This document shows, one piece after another, positions 1-6,198 of a stretch of 11,833 nucleotides of DNA. Below the pieces are notes generated by a model. The model was not told where the DNA came from and searched no databases. It saw only the letters and a program-made list of their open reading frames with translations. The translations under genes were made by a program, and so were the position numbers. Position 1 is the first letter of the stretch. Each line of letters begins with the position of its first letter. Origin of the DNA: Dunaliella salina (Eukaryota > Chlorophyta > Chlorophyceae > Chlamydomonadales > Dunaliellaceae); contig MU069829.1 in NCBI GenBank assembly GCA_002284615.2, forward strand, positions 45,889 to 57,721, written 5' to 3'.

Positions 1-44
<44 letters not shown>
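1..44. repeat. (CA)22 microsatellite
   Basis: A perfect CA dinucleotide run from the first base of the window to position 44. Its true length is unknown because the window begins inside it. The complementary (TG) run closes the other end of the window. Confidence 0.98.
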
Positions 45-45
<1 letters not shown>

Positions 46-46
46 C

Positions 47-393
47 ATTGTCAGCCCTGCATGATCTCCTCCTGTTCTCTGTCTGGTGTTTGACGTAAGT
101 GGTAGCTCAAGCAATGGTCTCTCACTCCTGGGTGTGTCATCCATACAATCGCTCAAACTGTGCTCCCCTCCCCATCATGCCAAAACTCGCGCACATGTGA
201 CTTTCCTGTCCTTTCAGACATATGTGTGGTTGATACCACTTATAAACCTAACCCTGTTGCTGCTGATGATGCTGCTGCTGCTGCAAATGCTGTGTGCATT
301 CTACACAGGCCATGAGGGCTCATTTGACTCAGGTGTACCCTTCCCTCCAAGGCCTGGCTCCTTGAGAGCATCCACACTCCCAGCAAAGCCAGG
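47..393 (+). repeat. Dispersed repeat R, copy 1 (inverted relative to 8965-9324)
   Basis: This 347-bp stretch matches the reverse complement of 8965-9324 from end to end, roughly 85-90% identical by eye. Shared blocks include TCAGCCCTGCATGATCTCCT (51-70) and the stretch around 140-175 ending in CATGCCAAAACTCG. The length difference is mainly in a CTG/ATG trinucleotide tract (about 255-285). The outer ends of the two copies correspond to each other, as in terminal inverted repeats, but no target duplication is visible and copy 1 abuts the CA run. The 139-codon frame over this copy is not accepted as a gene because its low-complexity tract varies in copy 2. The family is not recognised. Confidence 0.85.
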
Positions 394-1105
394 GATTACT
401 AGGAGCACTGCGGTGGCACTAGGCTCTAGAACCTGGCCTGTGAGAGGTACTCATTTTTTCAAGAGCACGTCTAGTAGTAATGAGTTTGTGGGCATACTGA
501 ACTGAATGAGCATTAAGTCTTTGATCAAGCGATACGCGTGTTGGTGGTCCAGACCTAGTTTTCTGAATTGGTGAAGGCTCTATATAAAGTATTAAGAGGA
601 ATAGGTTTAATAGGAACAGCTTTAAGACTAATATGTTTGCAGAGACCTGCATGCTACTTGACTTCGATTAAGTGCACATGGCGTTGGTTTGCATCCAATT
701 GATGAGGTTGTCTCACGCATTTCACTATGCTAGTCCTCTGTGCCCACCCTCTGTGTGGTGCTGTGCCTGCTGCATAAAACATGGTTTGAGAAAAGGGAGA
801 GGTTTTGAGTGTTAGAAGTTGGTTTAGCATTGTAAGGGGTAACCAAGATAGCATCTGGTCGGCTGGAAGTGAACCTTGCTCTCATAGAAAGGTTACGAGG
901 GAAGAGGTAAGAAGGTATGGTTCTATCTGAGGCATGTGCAGGGGTTTAGAGGTTGTGTTCTGCAAGCCGGGTATCGCTCCCTGTGTCTGTGTTGGCTAGG
1001 CCTGCTCCCCAAGGGCTTTGCACAGTGCTTTTGTAAACATTCTGCCAATATTATGCCGTTTAGTTTCATGTTAGAGGCGATTTTGGCAGCCTGAAAGCAT
1101 TTGGA
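394..1105 (-). pseudogene. LINE-C: C-terminal endonuclease part of a Dualen-like LINE, decayed
   Basis: Read on the minus strand from about 1105 down, several frames together give the C-terminal part of a LINE polyprotein. In order: a segment containing DRTIPSYLFPR; the motif SRPDAILVTP (RPD at 861-853); RHVHLIEVK (about 684-657); LGLDHQ; then NAHSVQYAHKLITTRRALEK (about 530-460). RPDA...IEVK fits the PD-(D/E)XK restriction-like endonuclease of some LINEs. LINE-A has the same order (RPDALFV, then DIHLVELEFC) but clearly differs in sequence, so this is another subfamily. In-frame stops (TAA at 948-946, TAG at 656-654) and frameshifts show it is dead. The 3' side is cut off by repeat R near 393 and the 5' side meets LINE-A head-to-head near 1105. 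The RT and RNase H parts are absent. The domain assignment rests on motif order and on the parallel with LINE-A. Confidence 0.75.
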
Positions 1106-1437
1106 GTGCGCCGTCCAATTGATGACAGCCTGAGAGAGGGCATCATGGGTCAGTTGACCTTTTATAAGGGAATTATCATTAGAAGTGTTGACCTCATGAA
1201 AGAAAGCCCTCACCCTGACACATCTGGTGAGGTCACCGTTCCAGCACAAATGCCAGTGGTAACCACCTCTGAATGCACCTGTATCTACAATGCCAATGGC
1301 AAATGCATGGGCGTGCTCACTATAGACAGGCTCAGCTCCCTGCTTGAAGCCTACGAAGCAGCCAAAAGGGCAGGCATCCATGACACCATCCAGCCCCCTG
1401 TCCAGGATTCAGCAACTGAAATTGTGGGTTTGCTCTC
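1106..1437 (+). pseudogene. LINE-A polyprotein, first readable segment
   Basis: This is an open frame of about 110 codons up to the S1 insertion at 1438. Its most distinctive part is ECTCIYNANGKCMGV (about 1271-1315), a CxCx7C pattern followed by a helix-like LTIDRLSSLLEAYEAAK stretch. I do not recognise a named domain. It belongs to LINE-A because, once the S1 unit and one target duplication are removed, the frame runs past 1586 into the segment leading to the PCIF1-like domain. The true start lies upstream and is lost; the ATG-like start at 1106 is only where homology to LINE-C on the other strand stops. The frame appears to run on to 1561, but 1438-1561 lies inside the SINE and is not original coding sequence. 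Confidence 0.6.
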
Positions 1438-1578
1438 TCGACCCGCCGGACCCTCATTAGCTGGGCTGCTCATAGCTAGCCTTCTTTGGTGGGGCTCACT
1501 GTTAGTGCCAGTGCTAACTGTTGGGTTTTTCCTTAATGCACGCTGGCAAGTGCCAGCGTAGACTTTATTTTACTTTAC
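1438..1578 (+). mobile_element. SINE S1, sense copy with 8-bp target duplication
   Basis: This short insertion interrupts LINE-A. TTGCTCTC occurs immediately before it (1430-1437) and after it (1579-1586), which fits a target-site duplication. Its 3' half is homologous to the LINE-A 3' UTR at 6258-6341: a GGTG(A/G)GGC block, a CTAAC/GTTAG-type hairpin, TTAATGCAC (1533-1541), then a T-rich end. A near-perfect hairpin lies at 1540-1559 (ACGCTGGC / GCCAGCGT). The 5' part begins TCGACCC, aligning with TCGAGCC just after the B-box-like site of the antisense copy at 3661-3835, so this copy is probably 5'-truncated. It is non-coding. Confidence 0.7.
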
Positions 1579-1615
1579 TTGCTCTCCCGCCAAAAGGTTC
1601 AACAGAAAAATCGTT

Positions 1616-2386
1616 TTGCTCAGTGCAAAAAGGCTTTCAATTCAAACATGTCTTTCCCACATACGATCAGCCCTGCAGAAATGGTGCATGGTCTCAGTAG
1701 AAGGGTACTCCAGCCCTCTTGATTTTGAAAATGCCTACAACACCTGTTTCAGTACAAATTACCTAGACCAAGTTTTTGGGGCACACATAGACGCCCTCTC
1801 AGTGCGCTACACTGGCTTCTTCTTCTGCCATCCAGCCCATGATGATGAAGTAATGTTTAAACTCATGCGCCACGCAGTGCATTCCTCCCTCCAAAGCACA
1901 GATCCAGTTGCCACCTTCATGTTTCTGCCCCACTGGAGAGGCTTCAGCTGCAACGCGTATATGAGCTGGCTCAAACAATACCCAGGCGTTGCAAAAGTGC
2001 TTGCCAAATTCCCTGCAAGGAAAATCCAATTCCAAGCACCACAACACTGGTTTGACACCATCACCAATCCTACTCCACCTTCCTATCCTATGCAACTCAT
2101 CGTTGTGTGGAACCCTAACGCCAGAGAAATACTAGATACCGCAAACAAAGACTGGTTTCAGTCCCTCCAGCAAGATGTAAAGCAAGTTACACCAGAAGCT
2201 TGTTGGCTACCTTCGGATACTCCAATTACTGTCACGCCGCTGCGTACCCACCAACACCTAGCATCAAATACTTGGAAACAGAAATTTCAATCACTCCCCC
2301 CTGACACCCCTAGCTGCTCACACAAGTGCCTTCAGGAAAGGGCAGAATTCACCCCTGCCAACTTCGAAAGAGATGTTCACACCTAA
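1616..2386 (+). pseudogene. LINE-A polyprotein segment: PCIF1-like methyltransferase-related domain
   Basis: This is a 256-codon frame that continues LINE-A after the S1 insertion. From about residue 29 the pattern resembles PCIF1 (cap-adjacent N6-adenosine methyltransferase): EGYSSPLD (1700-1723), FGAHIDALS, GFFFCHPAHDDEVM (about 1814-1855), TFMFLPHWRG (about 1913-1942), a PGVAKVLAKFPARKI stretch, QAPQHW and LIVVWN. In PCIF1 the catalytic signature is NPPF followed by acidic residues. Here that place reads CHPAHDDE, so the Asn and one Pro are absent and normal catalysis is doubtful. The resemblance is in motif order and spacing and was judged by eye. The first 20 or so codons are probably off-frame because the excised-SINE frame is one base different, which implies a frameshift near 1650. 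The stop at 2386 overlaps the next segment (2373), another frameshift. The role in the element is unknown. Confidence 0.5.
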
Positions 2387-3660
2387 AGTCAAGGACTGGA
2401 GGGAAATCACCTACACTAACAGCAGTGTTATTAAACACAAAGTTGACGACTCCCCACCACTTTCTGGCTCAGGTGTCTATAAACCAGGAAGTGACACTGC
2501 TGCACCCTCCCAACACTTGCAACTGCACATAAAACCCAATGGCTATGGGCCTACCAATACCATCACTAGAGCAGAACTTGCGGGTATCCTTGTGGCACTC
2601 CAACGCGAGCAAACTGAAATTGCCACTGACAGTGCATCCTGCCTCTTTCAAATTTCTAATCAAACCTTTCATCCCATGCGCATGAGGTATCACCTACATG
2701 CAGAGCTCATCCATGCAATATAAACCATATTAGAACTCTCCCCCCACCCTATCCATTTTTATAAAGTCAACGCCCACTCTGGCATTATAGGAAATGAGGG
2801 GGCTGACGCCTGCGCTCGCACCGCAGCCGTCTCTCACACCATAGACATTGCACTTCCAGATGCCAAAAACCCTTTCTACAATTTTTATTGGCTTTCATTG
2901 AAGACCTCTTCCACACAAAATGATGGCATGCTCCGCTCCCACACTTTCCCGATACACTATCTCACCAACCTGAGCGACAAACTTAAAACACACATGCACA
3001 AGAAACACAAACTTGGCTTTGCTAACACCTCTGGGTACCACTACCAGAGATGGCAGAAGCTTAGCGATGCCACACCCCCCACCACACATGCAAACATTGA
3101 ACCTCACAACCCAATATCTCAACTTGCAAACAAGGAGATTAGCAACTCCTTCTGGAAAAATCCAAAGATTACCCTTAAACAACAAATAAGTCTTATGAAG
3201 TATCGAACGGATACACTGTACACACAGAGTCATGCCTCCACATTCAACTTTTCCAGTTCTGATAGATGCCCACTCTGTGCAAATACGGACAACATTTATC
3301 ACGTTCTGCTTAGGTGCACCAACCCAACAATGAGTGAGATGCACACCAACAGACACAACGCGGCCCTTAGTCTCTGTGTAGAAGCCCTCAGTAAAGGCCG
3401 ATATGGCTCATCCCTCATTAGCATGGATGGCTGCAATCATGACAGACTTCTGGACCAAGGCATACAAGTCCCAGGAAACATCTCTCGAGCTATTCCAGAT
3501 TGGGTTTTCCCAAATGGCACTGCCTCACCTGCACGGCACCAAAGCCGCCCTGATGCACTTTTTGTGCGCCCCATTCCAGGCAGACAAGCCCACCTTGATC
3601 CTACCAAGATCCCCCCAAGGGATAGGGATATTCACCTCGTCGAACTTGAATTCTGCCCTG
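2373..3660 (+). pseudogene. LINE-A polyprotein segment: RNase H, CCHC zinc motif and PD-(D/E)XK-like endonuclease
   Basis: A single frame runs from 2373 to the S1 insertion at 3661, broken only by TAA at 2721-2723. It starts with RNase H: DWREITYTNSS (usual YTDGS; Asp replaced by Asn at 2418-2420), RAELAGI (Glu at 2574), ATDSAS (Asp at 2628) and, beyond the stop, KVNAHSGIIGNEGAD (Asp at 2805). A linker of about 150 residues follows. Next is CPLCANTDNIYHVLLRC (3267-3317), the CX2CX7HX4C motif typical of LINE C-termini, then RHNAALSLCVEAL, IPDWVFPN, SRPDALFV (about 3543-3566) and RDIHLVELEFCP (to about 3658). RPD...ELE lines up with RPD...IEVK in LINE-C, so I read it as a restriction-like endonuclease in which the expected Lys is Glu. 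The substituted RNase H Asp, the internal stop and the missing Lys all indicate a dead copy. Confidence 0.72.
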
Positions 3661-3835
3661 AAAAAGAAAGAAAAAAGATTTTCGCCCTTGAGCGTGCATT
3701 AGGGAAAAACCCGTTAGGAAGCTCACCAACCTCCCGAACGCGTAGCAAGTGCACTCACCAAGGCTCGAGAACACAACCCTTGGATCATTGCTTTTCCCGA
3801 GTATTGCCGGGCGAGAGGCTGGGCTACGCTTGCTC
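3661..3835 (-). mobile_element. SINE S1, antisense copy with 10-bp imperfect target duplication
   Basis: This 175-bp insertion in LINE-A is flanked by TTCTGCCCTG (3651-3660) and TTCTGTCCTG (3836-3845). Removing it plus one duplicate joins VELE to FCPVTNPF, and the 185-bp net length explains the frame change exactly. Read on the minus strand it ends with the same tail as the LINE-A 3' UTR: GGTGAGC, CTAACGGG, TTTTTCCCTAATGCACGC, then a T-rich tract (3661-3680 on the plus strand is A-rich). Its 5' part looks tRNA-derived: TAGCCCAGCC resembles a pol III A box and, about 55 bases on, TGTTCTCGAGCC resembles an imperfect B box. Orientation is opposite to LINE-A. Confidence 0.7.
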
Positions 3836-4043
3836 TTCTGTCCTGTCACAAATCCCTTCATCACTTTCGGACGTGCGAAAATTGAATATTCCCACATTAT
3901 AAACAGACTTAATATACTTAACACGCAGCTTAAGAAACCCGAACAGGAATAACAAAGTGACTTTGCACATCATCTTAATTGGTGTGGGTGGCACGATTTA
4001 CAATGATTGTACAATTACACCTCTTATAAATCTGGGCCTGACC
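3836..4043 (+). pseudogene. LINE-A polyprotein segment between the antisense SINE and the DNA transposon
   Basis: Coding resumes at FCPVTNPFITFGRAKI (from 3836), matched by FCPGTDPFITTETATAQH in the second family copy at 10078. After a one-base frameshift between about 3860 and 3930, the frame starting near 3933 reads RNPNRNNKVTLHIILIGVGG, then TIYNDCTITPLINLGLT, ending exactly at 4043. The protein picks up again at 5992 with KQKAK. An apparent stop in the 2898 frame (3902) and another frame running to 3952 are by-products of the SINE and the frameshift. The segment follows the endonuclease motifs; its own function is not known. Confidence 0.7.
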
Positions 4044-4079
4044 CAGGAGCATAGGAAAAAAAAGTAATGGAACACCCGT
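4044..4079 (+). repeat. Left terminal inverted repeat of the DNA transposon
   Basis: It consists of CAGGAGC, an 18-base A-rich spacer, then GGAACACCCGT. The first 7 and last 11 bases match the right end perfectly in inverted orientation; the spacer is less conserved. Confidence 0.85.
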
Positions 4080-4327
4080 CAAAAAACTGGGTTGGACCCC
4101 CCTGACCCGCCCACCCCAAAACCCCCCATGCAGTAACCCTACCTGGACAAAAAGGGTAACAATCTGCTCCTTTTTGGAAAAGCTATCCATCTGCATACTG
4201 CATGGAAAAGTGAGTCGCAGCAGAGTTATGGGACAAAAACTAAGCAGCGGACGCCCATGCATACCTGCCCTTCCAGGCACCCACAACTGGCTTGCAAGTC
4301 CACTAACTGCCCACCTGACTTTACCAT

Positions 4328-4382
4328 GCATGCTACTGGTCCGTGAGCATGACTAAGTCCTCTGAGCATGCTACTGGTCCGT
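4328..4382 (+). repeat. 17-bp direct repeat pair near the LINE-B 5' junction
   Basis: GCATGCTACTGGTCCGT occurs at 4328-4344 and again at 4366-4382, 38 bp apart. The second copy runs straight into the LINE-B coding sequence (FMASAFRVRQFV). This may be a 5'-end rearrangement from target-primed reverse transcription or a small tandem duplication in LINE-B. Confidence 0.7.
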
Positions 4383-5437
4383 TCATGGCGTCTGCTTTTC
4401 GGGTCCGTCAATTTGTTCGTGAGCACTCTCTGGCAAATAGGCCATAAGTCTCTCTGTGGCTTGGGAAGACGTATGTGGTTCCGGCTGGACTGTATGCAGG
4501 GCAGGTGTGGGGAACTGAGTANATTAAAGAGGGCAAGGAGTTTGCGGGTGACCTGCAAGTGCGGCACATGAGTTATCTAAAAAGCATGCTGGGTGTCAAA
4601 CGAACCACTCCAAACTGGGCTGTTTTGCGGGAGTGTGGTCATGAGCTGCTCCAGTTTTATTGGTTCAGATCTGTTGTTAAAGTGTATAATAGCATGCTCA
4701 GGTCCAATAGCGAGACGCTGAGAAGCGTGCTGAAAGCGGATCTGAACATTCATTCTCATGAGCCTTCTTGCTGGACTGCTCAAGTTTTAGATGCCTTTCA
4801 AGGATTGCAGCGCTGTGATTCCTTTGTTGAAGCTGTGCGGCAGGGTACACCTATTTCTANTCAAGAGTTCACTGCTGACCTCAGGCACAGGTTGCGGGCA
4901 GTGTGGAGAGANGTTGAGGGAGTAAACCCTCGGGAGACATACAGTAAATTGGCAACCTATCAAACTTTGTTTGCAGTGCCTTTTGANCACAATGTGCGTG
5001 CCCCAGCCCGCTTACCGAGACACATGCATTTGGATCTGTCTCAACATGTCGTAAGGAATGTTAGCCGATTCAGACTTAGGGCACACAGGTTGAAGGTAGA
5101 GACAGCGGCTTGGGATTCTCGAAACTCTCTCGTGTGTGATTGCTGCTCTAGTGATGAGATTCAGGATGAAGTTCATGTCCTTTTGATGTGCAGAAACGCA
5201 GCTGTTTGTGATTTGAGGAGAAAGTATGCTTACCTGTTCAACTGCTTCCCAGGTGTTTTTTCAATGGAACAACCTTATTTACAGCAAGCTACTGTCCAGG
5301 GTGTGCAGGACTAGCTCTTGCAACACAACAACAAGCTTTATTTGTTTATTTCTGAGCTTATGGATATTATGTTGGCTGGCGAGGACCAGTCACAGGCCGA
5401 TCAGTCGAACAATCTGGCTGAAGGTCCCCAAATGTAA
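4382..5437 (+). pseudogene. LINE-B C-terminal coding region (post-RT region with CCHC motif)
   Basis: One frame (codons at 4382, 4385 and so on) is readable across the whole stretch with only two stops: TAA at 4445-4447 and TAG at 5312-5314. It reads FMASAFRVRQFVREHSLANR, stop, VSLWLGKTYVVPAGLYAGQVWG, SMLGVKRTTPNWAVLRECGH, ... ARFRLRAH-type residues near 5070-5090, then CDCCSSDEIQDEVHVLLMC (about 5141-5197), a CX2CX9HX4C zinc motif as in LINE C-termini. Beyond the TAG it continues LLQHNNKLYLFISELMDIML and AGEDQSQADQSNNLAEGPQM to TAA at 5435-5437, which lies inside the tail repeat. The catalytic part of the reverse transcriptase is missing. The family is different from LINE-A and LINE-C: no PD-(D/E)XK region, and the protein ends shortly after the zinc motif. 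I do not assign a clade. Confidence 0.75.
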
Positions 5438-5464
5438 ATGTAAATGTAAATCTAAATCAAAATC
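5432..5464 (+). repeat. LINE-B 3' tail, (TAAATG)-type short repeat
   Basis: Three near-perfect TAAATG units followed by degenerate TAAATC/AAATC units, directly after the last codons of LINE-B. Short tandem tails of this kind mark the 3' end of several LINE clades. The first TAA of the tail is the stop codon of the upstream frame. Confidence 0.85.
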
Positions 5465-5616
5465 ACCATGCATAATCACATCGTACATTGTCACTATCCT
5501 GGAAGTTTGAACTGGTTTGCCGCATGTTCGCCTCTACACCCCCTGCCGCCCACACCCTTGCGCGCATGGCACTGACTCCCAGCCATGCACACAGACCCCC
5601 CCTTTTACTCAATTTA

Positions 5617-5708
5617 TGCTTTCATTTTTGCTTAAATTGGTCTGGTTACAGGCCTCTAAGTCTCCGCTCAGCTGCCCTTGTAGGCGGATAAAGCGATGTA
5701 ACCTTACC
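5617..5708 (+). mobile_element. SINE S2, short copy with 12-bp target duplication
   Basis: The 92-bp unit is flanked by perfect TTACTCAATTTA copies (5605-5616 and 5709-5720). It shares with 8658-8745 an AAATTGG block, then CAGCTGCCCTTGTAGGC (5670-5686 here) followed by a GCGATGTAACCTTACC-type end with a CTTAC-like tail. It lacks most of the 5' part seen at 8572-8758 and is probably truncated. It lies inside the DNA transposon. Confidence 0.75.
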
Positions 5709-5817
5709 TTACTCAATTTACTCAAAGAGGGTGCCATTAGACAGTTCTCGTGCTCAGGAATCCAATGGTGTCTTTAGAATTTTGTAGAAGTGGCCCAGAA
5801 AATTCTGGAGGGGGTGT

Positions 5818-5868
5818 CCCAAAAACCTGTACCCCCCCTTGACCACCCCCCCCCACCCCCCCCCACCT
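5818..5868. other. C-rich tract with G-quadruplex potential on the minus strand
   Basis: Several runs of 7-9 C separated by one or two bases, including CACCCCCCCCCACC-like blocks, lie in the right arm of the DNA transposon. The minus strand has four or more G runs of at least four. A weaker C-rich block sits in the left arm around 4094-4126. Confidence 0.6.
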
Positions 5869-5946
5869 CGGATCGGACTCATACGTATAACAATCGATAG
5901 CTCTTGATCCCAAGATTCCGAATATATAGTTTTTAGCAGGGCGGAC

Positions 5947-5984
5947 ACGGGTGTTCCAAAAGTTTTGCTCCTTGGAGGCTCCTG
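5947..5984 (-). repeat. Right terminal inverted repeat of the DNA transposon
   Basis: This is the reverse complement of the left end: 11 perfect bases at 5947-5957 and 7 perfect bases at 5978-5984, with a 20-base spacer (18 in the left end). It is followed directly by the target duplicate CCTGACC. Confidence 0.85.
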
Positions 5985-5991
5985 CCTGACC

Positions 5992-6198
5992 AAACAAAAA
6001 GCTAAATTGCTAGCATCCCAGTTTAGGGACCATGCCATCCTAAGATCATCCACCATCATTAACACTAGACATGCACTTTGCTTCCAGGGGGCATCTGGGA
6101 GGGGGTTTGCTGGGCGGCGCACGGAGGCGGCTGAGGATGGTAGAAGGAGAGTCCGAGCGATCAGGGGCATGGCAAACAATCCTCCGGATCTTCATTAG
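5992..6198 (+). pseudogene. LINE-A polyprotein, extreme C-terminus
   Basis: The reading frame resumes after the DNA transposon at KQKAKLLASQFRD and runs through STIINTRHALCFQGASGRG and a basic stretch GRRRVRAIRGMANNPPDLH to the natural TAG at 6196-6198. The second family copy (10300-10457) has the matching QKLTAIINTR and GRRRVRASRGMSDNP before its stop. LINE-C has a related AHKLITTRRALE element in the same position, so a (I/L)xTR(R/H)A core seems conserved across these LINEs. The apparent start upstream (5965) lies in the transposon's inverted repeat and is not original. Confidence 0.75.

Larger units (their letters stand above)
4332..5464 (+). mobile_element. LINE-B: 3' part of a third non-LTR retrotransposon nested in the DNA transposon
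   Basis: This is a 5'-truncated LINE ending in a TAAATG-type tail (5432-5464). ACCATGCAT at 4323-4331 and again at 5465-5473 is a candidate 9-bp target duplication enclosing it. The insertion lies wholly within the DNA transposon, so it is younger than that element. The four ambiguous bases of the window (4522, 4860, 4912, 4987) all fall here, as expected for a multi-copy repeat blurred in assembly. The 5' boundary is less certain than the 3' one because of the direct repeat at 4328-4382. Confidence 0.7.
4044..5984. mobile_element. Non-autonomous TIR DNA transposon (hAT-like?) inserted in LINE-A
   Basis: The ends are inverted repeats: CAGGAGC at 4044 and its complement GCTCCTG ending at 5984, plus an inner 11-bp perfect pair GGAACACCCGT (4069-4079) and ACGGGTGTTCC (5947-5957). 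The flanks are CCTGACC at 4037-4043 and 5985-5991, a 7-bp target duplication (8 bp if the shared G at 4036/5984 is counted). Removing the element and one duplicate joins NLGLT to KQKAK in LINE-A without loss or gain. A CAG start and 7-8 bp duplication are compatible with hAT-like elements, but the superfamily call is weak because there is no transposase. Subtracting the nested LINE-B and S2 insertions leaves about 0.7 kb, a MITE-sized element. Both arms carry similar C-rich subterminal blocks (about 4094-4126 and 5825-5868). Confidence 0.85.

Noticed and set aside
86..505. 139-codon frame with a Leu-rich tract that looks like a membrane segment
   Set aside because: The Leu run is a CTG/ATG repeat inside dispersed repeat R; the inverted copy varies the repeat number, and the frame then crosses into antisense LINE-C.
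1085..1105. Target duplication for LINE-A (GGCAGCCTGAAAG vs GGCGCCTGACTAAAG at 6343)
   Set aside because: The match is imperfect, and LINE-C coding does not resume after 6341 on the minus strand as it should if LINE-A had inserted into it there.
923..1381. 152-codon minus frame as a separate gene
   Set aside because: Only 923-1105 or so carries LINE-C sequence; the rest is antisense to LINE-A, so the frame crosses a junction.
1501..1561. Membrane-like C-terminus (LLIASLLWWGSLL) of the frame ending at 1561
   Set aside because: This part lies within the S1 insertion, so it is translated SINE sequence, not protein.
4044..4079. CACTA-type or MITE of the Tourist/Stowaway type
   Set aside because: The ends do not start CACTA and the duplication is 7-8 bp, not 2-3 bp (TA or TAA).
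5754..6179. 141-codon minus frame
   Set aside because: It lies antisense across the DNA transposon end and the LINE-A C-terminus; the junction at 5984/5985 shows it is accidental.
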